Shown here one piece after another: positions 17,426 to 25,286 of a DNA stretch of 64,000 nucleotides (its first letter is position 1; every line of letters begins with the position of its first letter). Below the pieces are notes generated by a model. That model was not told where the DNA came from. It saw only the letters and a list, made by a program, of their open reading frames with translations, and searched no databases. The stretch is from Bradyrhizobium sp. BR13661. GTDB taxonomy: Bacteria; Pseudomonadota; Alphaproteobacteria; Rhizobiales; Xanthobacteraceae. The position numbers and the translations under genes are program-made. The stretch lies in assembly GCF_029892425.1 (NCBI RefSeq), contig NZ_JARXWB010000002.1, positions 186,001 through 250,000 of the forward strand. Reading direction: 5' to 3'.

Positions 17426-18421
17426 ATGAGTTCTTTCCGCCCTTTTCGCCTGTCGACATGGCTGGCCGCGCCCGCAGCGGCGCTGCTGCTGCTGACGCCT
17501 GTGATGCAGGCGCCTGCTCACGCACAAGCGGCCCAGGCCACGCCCGCTCCTCAGGGTGCTAATCCCGCGCCGGCCTCACCGGCCCAGACGACCGTTGCCG
17601 CAACGAGCCAGCCGCCCGCCGAGCAGCGTGGCCTCACCTCGCGCGCCATCGACACGGTGAAGCAGGTGGCGAAATCAGCCGGTGACATTTTCAGCCGTGT
17701 GCCGTGTCTGTCGCCGAAGGGCGGCTCGAAGGCGATGGGCTCGCTGCCGCATGTCGCGAACAAGCTCATTGCGGGCAAGCCCGTGGTGATCGTCGCGTTC
17801 GGCTCGTCGTCCACGTCAGGCTATGGCGCGAGCTCACCCGATTTCAATTATCCGAATCGCCTCGCCGCGCAACTGCGCCGGCAATATCCGACCGCCGACA
17901 TCACCGTCATCAATGCCGGCGTCGGCGGCGAGGACGCGCCCGAGATGATGAAGCGGCTGCAAACGGCGGTGATCGACGTGCATCCCGACATGGTGATCTG
18001 GCAGGTCGGCACCAACGCCGTGCTGCGCAATCTCGATCCTGGCGATACCGCCAAGATGGTCGAGGACGGCATCACCCGCATCCAGGCGGCCGGCGATGCC
18101 GACGTCGTGCTGGTCGACCCGCAATATTCGCCTAGGGTCACCCAGCGTCCCGAAAACGCGAGCAGGATGGTGAAGCTGCTCGGCAAGGTCGCCGAGCTTC
18201 GTCATGTCGGCATCTTCCCGCGCTTCGAGGTGATGCGTGATTGGCACGAGAAGCAGGCGCTTCCGGTCGAGAGCTTCGTGATCGCCGACGGCCTGCACAT
18301 GAACGATTGGGGCTATGCCTGCTTCGCCCAGCTGCTCGGCGACGACATCATTCGCTCCGTCGGGCAGATCAAGCTCGGCGTCAACGTGCCCGCGGATGTG
18401 CGGACGTATCGGCCGATGTAG
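17426..18421 (+). CDS. SGNH/GDSL hydrolase family periplasmic protein, catalytic residues intact
   Basis: The 331-residue product carries a signal peptide (cleavage near AHA, residue 33), an Ala/Pro/Gln-rich linker to about residue 66, and an SGNH hydrolase domain. All blocks are present: Ser128 in FGSSST, Gly167/168 in GVGGED, Asn197 in GTN, and Asp288/His291 in DGLH. An esterase or acyltransferase acting on periplasmic carbohydrate is expected, which fits the OpgC acyltransferase two genes upstream. It ends the operon; a MITE-like repeat follows. The substrate is unknown. Confidence 0.8.
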   Translation: MSSFRPFRLSTWLAAPAAALLLLTPVMQAPAHAQAAQATPAPQGANPAPASPAQTTVAATSQPPAEQRGLTSRAIDTVKQVAKSAGDIFSRVPCLSPKGGSKAMGSLPHVANKLIAGKPVVIVAFGSSSTSGYGASSPDFNYPNRLAAQLRRQYPTADITVINAGVGGEDAPEMMKRLQTAVIDVHPDMVIWQVGTNAVLRNLDPGDTAKMVEDGITRIQAAGDADVVLVDPQYSPRVTQRPENASRMVKLLGKVAELRHVGIFPRFEVMRDWHEKQALPVESFVIADGLHMNDWGYACFAQLLGDDIIRSVGQIKLGVNVPADVRTYRPM

Positions 18422-18431
18422 GCATCGGTGC

Positions 18432-18547
18432 CGTAGGGTGGGTTAGGCGAAGCCGTCACCCACCACTTCTGTTGCTGCGGAGAATGAAGCGGTGGGTTAC
18501 GCCGAGCAGATGCGCTTCGTGCATCTGCAGGGCTAACCCACCCTACG
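18432..18547. repeat. 116-base MITE-like element with perfect 15-base terminal inverted repeats
   Basis: The ends CGTAGGGTGGGTTAG and CTAACCCACCCTACG are exact inverted copies. Inside is a second hairpin (GCAGATGC with GCATCTGC, about 18507-18530). There is no open frame of note. It separates the convergent ends of the SGNH gene and metZ and may serve as their shared terminator. Confidence 0.85.
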
Positions 18548-18568
18548 AGACCGAGCCCTTGGCTCGCC

Positions 18569-19756
18569 TCACGCCTTCTCCAGCGCCGCCGTCAGATCCT
18601 CGATCAGATCATCGGCATGCTCGAGCCCGGTCGAGAAGCGAATGAATCCCTCGCTGATGCCGAGGGCTGCGCGATCCTCCGGCTTCAGCCGCTGATGCGT
18701 CGTTGTCGCCGGATGCGTGACGAGGCTCTTGGCGTCGCCGAGATTGTTGGAGATCTTCGCAAGCTTCAGCTCGTTGAGCACGCGGAAGGCTGCCGCCTTG
18801 CCGCCCTTCACCTCGAAGCCGACCAGCGTCGAGCCGCCGCGCATCTGCTTCTTCACGAGGGCTGCCTGCGGATGATCCTCGCGGCCGGGATAGACCAGCC
18901 GCGCGATCTTGGGATGGTTCGCCAGCACGTCGGCAATGCGTGCAGCCGTGTCGGTCTGCGCGCGCACGCGTACGCCGAGCGTCTCGAGGCCCTTGAGCAG
19001 CACCCAGGCGTTGAACGGCGAGATCGAAGGGCCGGTCTGGCGCATAAAATTGTGGATGTGCTCGGCGATGAAGGCTTCCGAGGACAGGATGATGCCGCCC
19101 AGACATCGGCCCTGGCCGTCGATGTGCTTGGTTGCGGAGTAGACGACGACGTCGGCGCCGAGCGCAAGCGGGCTCTGCCAGATCGGCGTTGCGAACACAT
19201 TGTCGACGACGAGGCGCGCGCCGCCCCTGTGCGCGATCTCGGCAATCGAGGGAATGTCGAGCACGTCGAGCGTCGGATTGGTCGGGCTCTCCAGGAAGAA
19301 CGTCTTGGTGTTGGGCCTCACGGCGCGTTGCCATTCATCGAGATTGGCACCGTCGACCAGCGTGGTCTCGATGCCGTAGCGCGGCAGCAGGTCCTGGATG
19401 ACGTAGAGACATGAGCCGAACAGCGCGCGCGAAGCGACGACGTGATCGCCAGCTTTCAGCGGCGCCAGGATCGCGGTGGTCACGGCGGCCATGCCTGTTG
19501 CCGCCGAGCGTGCCGCTTCGGCACCTTCGAGCTCGATCATGCGGCGCTCGAACATCGCGATCGTCGGGTTCGAATAGCGCGAATAGATGAAGCCGGGGTC
19601 CTCGCCCTTGAACCGCGCCTCGCACTCCTCGGCGCTGTTGTAGACATAGCCCTGGGTCAGAAACAGCGCCTCCGACGTCTCGCCATATTGCGAGCGCAGG
19701 GTGCCGGAATGGACCAGGCGGGTTTCGGGACGGTAAGAGGCAGGCGACTTCGACAT
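18569..19756 (-). CDS. metZ: O-succinylhomoserine sulfhydrylase MetZ
   Basis: PLP enzyme that makes homocysteine directly from O-succinylhomoserine and sulfide. The 395-residue product belongs to the Cys/Met-metabolism PLP family: YSRYSNPTIAMFERRMIELEGAE, FLESPTNPTLDVLDI, PLP lysine in YSATKHIDGQGR, and SLVTHPATTTH. The SATKHIDGQGR context and the N-terminal TRLVHSGTLRSQYGETSEALFLTQGYVY favour MetZ over cystathionine enzymes. A SAM-II riboswitch with terminator lies in its leader, so it should be switched off when S-adenosylmethionine is plentiful. Confidence 0.92.
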   Translation of the reverse strand: MSKSPASYRPETRLVHSGTLRSQYGETSEALFLTQGYVYNSAEECEARFKGEDPGFIYSRYSNPTIAMFERRMIELEGAEAARSAATGMAAVTTAILAPLKAGDHVVASRALFGSCLYVIQDLLPRYGIETTLVDGANLDEWQRAVRPNTKTFFLESPTNPTLDVLDIPSIAEIAHRGGARLVVDNVFATPIWQSPLALGADVVVYSATKHIDGQGRCLGGIILSSEAFIAEHIHNFMRQTGPSISPFNAWVLLKGLETLGVRVRAQTDTAARIADVLANHPKIARLVYPGREDHPQAALVKKQMRGGSTLVGFEVKGGKAAAFRVLNELKLAKISNNLGDAKSLVTHPATTTHQRLKPEDRAALGISEGFIRFSTGLEHADDLIEDLTAALEKA

Positions 19757-19794
19757 AGGACCCTCCGACGTGACCGTTGAGCAAAAACGGGCAC

Positions 19795-19827
19795 AAAAAA
19801 ACCGGCCTGGATATCTCCACGGGCCGG
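19795..19827 (-). terminator. SAM-controlled intrinsic terminator in the metZ leader
   Basis: On the minus strand CCGGCC (19827-19822) pairs with GGCCGG (19807-19802). An inner TGGA/TCCA helix extends the stem, and seven T residues follow (19801-19795). The upstream copy GGCCGGG (19847-19841) can instead pair with CCCGGCC (19828-19822), giving a competing anti-terminator. Confidence 0.85.
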
Positions 19828-19840
19828 GATCACAGAGGTC

Positions 19841-19900
19841 CCCGGCCTGTTTAGCGACTTATTTAACGTGGCTGCAAGCCGGCCGGCTCAAATCACCACG
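19841..19900 (-). ncRNA. SAM-II riboswitch aptamer upstream of metZ
   Basis: The minus-strand RNA has the SAM-II layout. Stem P1 is CGTGG (19900-19896) with CCACG (19870-19866). The P1 loop contains TGATTTGA and GGCTTGCAG. The joining strand TTAAATA follows, then the conserved GCTAAA. The 3' AGGCCGG can pair with GGCC in the P1 loop to form the H-type pseudoknot. SAM-II aptamers before metA/metZ/metX genes are established in Alphaproteobacteria. Forming the pseudoknot would use up the anti-terminator strand, so ligand binding should favour termination. Confidence 0.9.
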
Positions 19901-19912
19901 GGATAAGTGATG

Positions 19913-19941
19913 CTCATATTCCGCAATGCCCTTTCCGTCAA
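19913..19941 (-). promoter_or_regulatory. Sigma70-type promoter of metZ
   Basis: On the minus strand a -35 TTGACG (19941-19936) and a -10 TATGAG (19918-19913) are spaced by exactly 17 bases. Transcription would begin near 19906, a few bases before the aptamer's first stem. This supports both calls. Confidence 0.7.
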
Positions 19942-19989
19942 GGCGTCCATCGGATAGCCGTAAAAGACTGGTATTTCCCGCAAGTCCGG

Positions 19990-21126
19990 ATGTACCTGAC
20001 CCCTGATGAGGACCCCCGGTTGACGTTCACGGTTGCCGCCGACGCCAATGGTATCCTGCCCGACCGCATGATCGCGGCGATGGCGGAAGCGGGCCTCATC
20101 CTGCCCGCATACGATTTCGTCGAAAGCCAGATCCAGCCAGCGAGCCTCGATCTGCGTCTCGGCGACATCGCCTATCGCGTGCGCGCGAGCTTCCTGCCCG
20201 GTCCCGGCGCCACGGTTGCCGAACGCATCGACCAGTTGAAGCTGCACGAGTTCAGCCTCGCCGACGGCGCGGTGCTGGAGACCAACTGCGTCTACATCGT
20301 GCCGCTGCTGGAAAGCCTCGCATTGCCGCCCGAGATCGTGGCTGCGGCCAATCCGAAAAGCTCCACCGGCCGTCTCGACGTCTTCACCCGCGTGATCGCC
20401 GACGGTACGCGTCGCTTCGACATGATCGGCGCCGGCTATCACGGTCCGCTCTATGCCGAGATCAGCCCGAAAACGTTTCCTGTGCTGGTGCGCGAAGGCT
20501 CGCGCCTGTCGCAGGTGCGCTTCCGCACCGGCGATGCCATCCTCAATGCCGACGAACTCGATAGGCTTCATGCCGCCGAGCGTCTCGTCGACATCGACGA
20601 TGCCGACCTCGCCGGTGGTGTCGCCGTCTCCGTCGATCTCTCCGGCGAGAAAGTCTCGGGCTTCGTCGGCTACCGCGCCAAGCGCCACACAGGCGTCGTC
20701 GATGTCGATCGCCGCTCGGGCTATGCGGTGGAAGATTTCTGGGAGCCGATCTCGGCCCGTCCCGACGGCAGCCTGATCCTCGATCCCGGCGAATTCTACA
20801 TCCTCGCCTCCAAGGAAGCGGTGCAGGTCCCGCCGGATTACGCCGCGGAGATGGTGCCGTTCGATCCGCTGGTCGGCGAGTTCCGCGTGCACTATGCCGG
20901 ATTCTTCGATCCCGGCTTCGGCTATGCCGGCGCCGGCGGGCAGGGCGCGCGCGCCGTGCTGGAGGTGCGCTCGCGCGAAGTGCCGTTCATCCTCGAGCAC
21001 GGCCAGATCGTCGGCCGCCTTGTCTACGAGAAGATGCTGGCGCGCCCCGACGCCATGTACGGTCAGCGCATCGGCTCGAACTACCAGGCGCAGGGCCTGA
21101 AGCTCTCGAAACATTTCCGCGTGTAG
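19990..21126 (+). CDS. Double-length dCTP deaminase family protein (2'-deoxycytidine 5'-triphosphate deaminase)
   Basis: dCTP deaminases make dUTP for thymidylate synthesis. The usual subunit is about 190 residues; this product has 378 and two copies of the dUTPase-like fold. The first copy shows SLDLRLGDIAYRV, NPKSSTGRLDVFTRVI and YAEISPKTFPVLVREGSRLSQVRF. The second shows DPGEFYILASKEAVQVP, GFFDPGFG and LEVRSREVPFILEHGQIVGRL. Each has an acidic residue at the catalytic Glu position (AEISP; LEVRS). The first 20 residues look non-conserved, so TTG 20020 is an alternative start. It lies divergent to metZ, with its start about 50 bases from the metZ -35. Confidence 0.85.
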   Translation: MYLTPDEDPRLTFTVAADANGILPDRMIAAMAEAGLILPAYDFVESQIQPASLDLRLGDIAYRVRASFLPGPGATVAERIDQLKLHEFSLADGAVLETNCVYIVPLLESLALPPEIVAAANPKSSTGRLDVFTRVIADGTRRFDMIGAGYHGPLYAEISPKTFPVLVREGSRLSQVRFRTGDAILNADELDRLHAAERLVDIDDADLAGGVAVSVDLSGEKVSGFVGYRAKRHTGVVDVDRRSGYAVEDFWEPISARPDGSLILDPGEFYILASKEAVQVPPDYAAEMVPFDPLVGEFRVHYAGFFDPGFGYAGAGGQGARAVLEVRSREVPFILEHGQIVGRLVYEKMLARPDAMYGQRIGSNYQAQGLKLSKHFRV

Positions 21127-21139
21127 CAATATTCAGTAG

Positions 21140-21165
21140 CCCGGATGAGCGCAGCGACATCCGGG
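21140..21165. repeat. Short palindrome after the dCTP deaminase gene
   Basis: CCCGGATG (21140-21147) and CATCCGGG (21158-21165) pair around a 10-base loop, 13 bases after the stop codon. No T-tract follows. It may end or protect the upstream message. Confidence 0.6.
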
Positions 21166-21237
21166 ATGATATGCCCCCGGTTGCGCCGCTCCATCCGCGA
21201 TGACACACTCCGGCAAAATAACACGCCGGGAGTGAAC

Positions 21238-22290
21238 ATGACCGCCGCAGCAGACGCCGCGCAAGACGCGCAATGGAAACGCTGGCGCGCGGTCGCCGAC
21301 CTCTACCACGCTTACTTCACCGGCCTCATCCTTACCGTGGTCACCCGGCGCGGCACGGCGGATGCCGCCGAGTTCGTCTTCCATGTATTTCGCCGCCAGC
21401 AGCAGGAACGGTTCCTGCCGGGGCTCAAGAAGCTCGGCATCGATCATCTGCCGCCGGCGGTGGCGGCTGCGCAATATCACTACCTCTCCAACTGGATCGG
21501 CGGCGTGCACGTCGAATACATGTATGAGAGCGACACCAAGGCCTGGATCCGCTATCCGCCGCCGCGCTGGATCTGGAAGGGCACCGCGATCTGCGGCGTT
21601 CCGGGCGAGGTCTCTCGCGCGATGCTGCGCGGCTGGCACGCCAACAACGGTGTTGCACTCGGCGATGTCAGGCTGGGCTTCGTCTGCACCAAGCAGAGCG
21701 TCGATGGCCAGGACGGGCTTGAGGGCTATTACCACCAATACGACCATCCGCTCGACCTCGACCAGCGTCTGGTATTCGCGCGGCATCTCGAAGCGCCGCT
21801 GTTCGATCCGGACACCGCGCCGGAATTGCCTGTCGCCAGCTGGCCGAAGCCGCGCCTTGAAAAAGCCTATCGCAACTATGCGATGGAATATGTGCGTACG
21901 GCGGCACCCGTGATGGTGCAGCTGTTCGGGCCGGAAGATGCCGGCTATCTCCTGCATCTCACCGGCAAGCTGATCGGCATGCAATATTTCGACGAGGTCG
22001 CAGCCGCGCTATCGATGACGCGGGGTGGCGCAAGCGAGTTCGCGTCGTTCCTCAACGCGCTGTTCACCGCGCAGGATGATGCGGCCGAGACCTCGCAATC
22101 CGAAGGCAGCTTCGAGATCCGCCAGCAGAGCTGGAAGCTGATGGACGACGTCGCCGATTATCACCGTGCCTGCGCCAAGGTGCTGGAGGGGCTGTTTGCG
22201 GGGCTGGCTGCGGGATGCGGTCGGCACATCGGTGTGCAACTGCGCCCCACGGCAGGCGGCCGCCCGCCGCTGGCGTGGACCGTCGGGTAA
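21238..22290 (+). CDS. Hypothetical protein of about 350 aa
   Basis: I do not recognise this family. The product is soluble-looking, with no signal peptide or membrane segment. It has a helical N-terminal third (RWRAVADLYHAYFTGLILTVVTRRG ... VFHVFRRQQQERFLPGLKKLG) and a central section with many aromatic residues (YMYESDTKAWIRYPPPRWIW). An internal GWHANNG motif resembles small-molecule-binding or hydrolase folds without naming one. The ATG at 21238 has GGGAG upstream; a frame opening 31 codons earlier runs through the palindrome and is rejected. It stands alone between the deaminase and the MATE gene. Confidence 0.7.
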   Translation: MTAAADAAQDAQWKRWRAVADLYHAYFTGLILTVVTRRGTADAAEFVFHVFRRQQQERFLPGLKKLGIDHLPPAVAAAQYHYLSNWIGGVHVEYMYESDTKAWIRYPPPRWIWKGTAICGVPGEVSRAMLRGWHANNGVALGDVRLGFVCTKQSVDGQDGLEGYYHQYDHPLDLDQRLVFARHLEAPLFDPDTAPELPVASWPKPRLEKAYRNYAMEYVRTAAPVMVQLFGPEDAGYLLHLTGKLIGMQYFDEVAAALSMTRGGASEFASFLNALFTAQDDAAETSQSEGSFEIRQQSWKLMDDVADYHRACAKVLEGLFAGLAAGCGRHIGVQLRPTAGGRPPLAWTVG

Positions 22291-22456
22291 TTCCACGACT
22301 TGAAATGCGCTGCCGCAGGGCACGCCTGCAGCTAGCGCAGGAGGAATCGGCAATCGCCGTGCTAACAAGTGCCGGCCGCGCCTTTCGCGCGAGCAAATCG
22401 ATTGACACACCTAAGCATTGCCGCGCCGCGAACGGCGCTTGTGCCCGGGAGAGGAA

Positions 22457-23884
22457 ATGACGGACATCGCCGAGATCCCGGTCGATGAGGAGGAGCGTCC
22501 GCTGCCGGCCAAGCGCCCTCTCAAGAGCGCGCTGACCGATGGGCCGATCCTGCGCACGCTGCTGGGGCTCGCCTGGCCGAACGTGGTTGCGCTGTCCGCC
22601 GGCACCTGCGTGGTGATCGCGGAAACCTCCTATATCGGGCGTCTCGGCGTCGAAGCGCTGGCCGCGATGGCGCTGGTGTTTCCGACAGTGATCCTGACCA
22701 TGACGATGTCGGGTGGCGCCATGGGCGGCGCCGTTGCCTCGGCCATCGCGCGTGCGCTCGGCGCCGGCGATCGCGATCGCGCCGGGACGCTCGCCGCGCA
22801 CGCGCTTCTGATCGGCATCACCTTCGGTCTCGTCTTCATGCTGGGCATGCTGATCTTCGGGCCCCAGGTGCTCACGATGCTCGGCGGCCGCGGCAATGTG
22901 CTGGCGCACGCGATTGCCTACACACAGGTGTTCTTCGGCGGTGCCGTGCTGCCCTGGACGCTCAACACCATGGCCGGTGTGCTGCGCGGCACCGGCAATA
23001 TGCGGCTGCCGTCGTTCCTGATCCTCAACTCCGCGGTCTGGCAGGTCGTGCTTGGCGGCACGCTGGGCCTCGGGCTCGGGCCCGTGCCGCAGCTCGGCAT
23101 GCGCGGGGTCGCCGCCGGCGCGCTGATCGCGTACTCCATGAACATCTGCGTGATGGGCTGGTATCTGTTCTCCGGCCGCGCGCGCGTCGTGCCGAAACTG
23201 CGCCGCATCCAATGGGTGATGTTCTTCGACATCCTCAAGGTCGGCGCCATCGCCTGCTTCTCGCCGCTGCAATCGGTGCTGACGATCTCGATCTTCACCC
23301 ACATGCTGGCAAAGTTCGGCACCGCGATCCTCGCCGGCTACGGCATCGGTGCGCGCCTCGAATTTCTGCTGACCTCGATCGCGTTCTCGTTCGGCATCGC
23401 CTCGGTGCCGATGATCGGCATGGCGGTCGGCGCCGGCCGTATCGCCCGCGCGCGGCGCATTGCCTGGATCGCAGGCGCAAGTGCGTTCGTCGCAGTCGGC
23501 GCGCCGGCTTGGCTGGTCGCGCTGTTCCCCGACCTCTGGGTCAACATCTTCACCGACAGCGCCACCGTGCGCGCGACCAGCCATCAATATCTGTCGACGG
23601 TGGCGCCGTTCTACGCCTTCATCGGCCTCGCCTCGACGATGTACTTCTCGTCGCAAGGTGCGGCCAAGGTGATCGGCCCGGTGCTGGCGCAGACTGTGCG
23701 CCTCGTCTATATCGCGAGCTGCGGCTGGTGGCTGTCGACGCACGATGCCACGGCGCAAAGCTTCTTCTGGCTCGCCGCGAGCTCGATGGTCGTGCTCGGC
23801 CTGCTCTCATGCTCCAGCGTCGTGCTGACGCGCTGGGGACCGCGCGAAAACAAGGTCGCGATACGACCGGCGCTGACGAGCTAA
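22457..23884 (+). CDS. MATE-family multidrug/toxin exporter
   Basis: Cation-coupled exporter of the MATE family with about 12 membrane segments in 475 residues. The two MatE halves are visible: LLGLAWPNVVALSAGTCVVIAETSYIGRLGVEALAAMALVFP in the first and DILKVGAIACFSPLQSVLTISIFTHMLAKFG in the second. [20 protein letters not shown] is a typical loop. ATG 22457 follows GGGAGAGGAA; a frame start 13 codons earlier is rejected. Its stop codon overlaps the stop of the convergent Met-rich gene. Substrate unknown. Confidence 0.88.
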   Translation: MTDIAEIPVDEEERPLPAKRPLKSALTDGPILRTLLGLAWPNVVALSAGTCVVIAETSYIGRLGVEALAAMALVFPTVILTMTMSGGAMGGAVASAIARALGAGDRDRAGTLAAHALLIGITFGLVFMLGMLIFGPQVLTMLGGRGNVLAHAIAYTQVFFGGAVLPWTLNTMAGVLRGTGNMRLPSFLILNSAVWQVVLGGTLGLGLGPVPQLGMRGVAAGALIAYSMNICVMGWYLFSGRARVVPKLRRIQWVMFFDILKVGAIACFSPLQSVLTISIFTHMLAKFGTAILAGYGIGARLEFLLTSIAFSFGIASVPMIGMAVGAGRIARARRIAWIAGASAFVAVGAPAWLVALFPDLWVNIFTDSATVRATSHQYLSTVAPFYAFIGLASTMYFSSQGAAKVIGPVLAQTVRLVYIASCGWWLSTHDATAQSFFWLAASSMVVLGLLSCSSVVLTRWGPRENKVAIRPALTS

Positions 23885-24318
23885 TGGTGCCGGTGACGCC
23901 GGCCTCCGCCGCCGAAATTCATCATGCTCATCATCTGCGGCATCATCGCCATCATCTGGCCGGCCATGGGGCTGTTCATCATGCTCATCATGTCGCCGCC
24001 GCCCATGCCCATGCCGCCGAAACCGCCCGGCATCATGCCGCCCATACCACCCATGCCTCCCATCATGCTGCCCATTCCACCACCGCCACTGCCGTCCATC
24101 ATCGGACCCATGGTCTGCATCAGCGCGGCGAAGCGGCGCTTGCCCATCTTGGCCTTCATCATCTCCAGCATCGGAGCCATCTGGGTCATCATGTCCTGAC
24201 CCCCGCCTCCACCTCCGCCGCCGAAGCCCGCGAACTGGGCATGCGCCGGCACGTTCGTGATTGAAAACAGCAGCAGCACCGCGGCTGCCTGGCAGATCAG
24301 CTTCTTGGCACCTCTCAT
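23881..24318 (-). CDS. Secreted Met/Gly-rich low-complexity protein
   Basis: I do not recognise the family. The 145-residue product has a clear signal peptide (hydrophobic core AAAVLLLFSI, cleavage after AHA, residue 27). The mature part of about 118 residues contains 33 methionines, many as MM pairs, in Gly-rich stretches (GGMGGMGGMMPGGFGGMG), and ends in RRHRHH. Met-rich and His-rich exported segments can bind copper or other soft metals, but this is inference only. GAGGAG lies before the chosen ATG. The gene converges on the MATE gene and the two stop codons overlap. Confidence 0.7.
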   Translation of the reverse strand: MRGAKKLICQAAAVLLLFSITNVPAHAQFAGFGGGGGGGGQDMMTQMAPMLEMMKAKMGKRRFAALMQTMGPMMDGSGGGGMGSMMGGMGGMGGMMPGGFGGMGMGGGDMMSMMNSPMAGQMMAMMPQMMSMMNFGGGGRRHRHH

Positions 24319-24428
24319 GACCAGCTCCTCGCGCCATGGCGCTCCACCGGGACGGCAGAGCCAACCGGACGTATCCGTCATGGTTAGAGCTGATGATCCG
24401 AATGCTCTGTGAGAAAGGTCACGCTAGT

Positions 24429-24830
24429 TTATCCGCCGGTCGGCGGAAATGCCTTGTGCATCGCGATCACAGCGGCCTTGGTCTGATCCTGCACGTAAGC
24501 TGCAAGCTCGTTCGGCAGCATGTCGATGATCCAGACCAGGCGGCAGTTTGCCTCGCCCTCGGCGATCACTTGCACGGATGCGCTGTAGTGCTTCAGTCGC
24601 TCGTTGTTGATCGCGTAGACCAGTCGCTGCCGGGCATCATCGCAATCGACCAGCACTTCGCGCGCGACCGAGCCGTTGGCGAAGGTGACGATACGCGCGT
24701 TGCCATCGCGTGAGCACGCGGTGACGAAACCCGGCACCAGCCGCTGATGCAGCGCGCCGAAATCGCGCACCGCGTCCCAGACATCGCGGGCCGGTGCGGG
24801 GAGAGGGACGTCGTTGTGGATGGAGGCCAT
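24429..24830 (-). CDS. SRPBCC (START/Bet v1-like) family protein
   Basis: The 133-residue product has the polyketide-cyclase/SRPBCC pattern: VPLPAPARDVWDAVRDFGALHQRLVPGF at the start, a central beta section and a C-terminal helix (ELAAYVQDQTKAAVIAMHKAF). Such proteins bind hydrophobic ligands; no specific ligand can be named. AAGGA lies before the ATG at 24830. It is the last gene of a minus-strand run ogt-araC-VOC-SRPBCC, and VOC plus SRPBCC with an AraC regulator is a recurring arrangement. Confidence 0.8.
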   Translation of the reverse strand: MASIHNDVPLPAPARDVWDAVRDFGALHQRLVPGFVTACSRDGNARIVTFANGSVAREVLVDCDDARQRLVYAINNERLKHYSASVQVIAEGEANCRLVWIIDMLPNELAAYVQDQTKAAVIAMHKAFPPTGG

Positions 24831-24872
24831 GAAGGTGTCCTTGATTGAGAAGTGCGTAGCGCGGGCGAAAGC

Positions 24873-25232
24873 TCACGTACAAACCGCCTCGATGTTGTTG
24901 CCATCGGGATCAATCAAGAACGCCGCGAAATAGGTTGGGCTGTAATCCTTGCGCGGGCCGGCGCCACCATTGTCGTGGCCGCCGCTCTTCAACCCCTCGC
25001 GGTGAAACGCCTTCACGGCATCATGGTCCTTGGCGCGAAACGCGATATGCGCGCCGTCGGCCTCGCGGCCCTTGTTGAGATGCAGCCAGAGCGCCGGCTC
25101 GCCCTTCGGTCCGAATCCGGCATAGCCGTCGCCGCTCGCGCACAGGACGTAACCGAGCGGCGCGAGTGCCGCGGTGTAAAACCGCGTGGCGGCGTCGATG
25201 TCGGCAACCCGCAATCCGATGTGGTCGTACAT
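24873..25232 (-). CDS. VOC-family (glyoxalase/bleomycin-resistance-like) protein
   Basis: A 119-residue vicinal-oxygen-chelate fold protein with its two beta-alpha-beta-beta-beta modules: MYDHIGLRVADIDAATRFYTAALAPLGY and AHIAFRAKDHDAVKAFHREGLKSGG, closing with AAFLIDPDGNNIEAVC. Metal-ligand positions are partly present (His4, terminal Glu). The start at 25232 has GGAG six bases upstream; ATGs further upstream lack one. It follows the AraC gene by 54 bases on the same strand. The reaction is unknown. Confidence 0.82.
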   Translation of the reverse strand: MYDHIGLRVADIDAATRFYTAALAPLGYVLCASGDGYAGFGPKGEPALWLHLNKGREADGAHIAFRAKDHDAVKAFHREGLKSGGHDNGGAGPRKDYSPTYFAAFLIDPDGNNIEAVCT

Positions 25233-25286
25233 GGTGGTCTCCATTGCAAAGCGCACCACGTTGGCGCGCGCCGGAGACGACCCTAG

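Noticed and set aside
22064-23758. Minus-strand open frame of 564 codons opposite the MATE gene
   Set aside because: Arg/His/Asp-rich antisense shadow of a clear membrane transporter; no domain.
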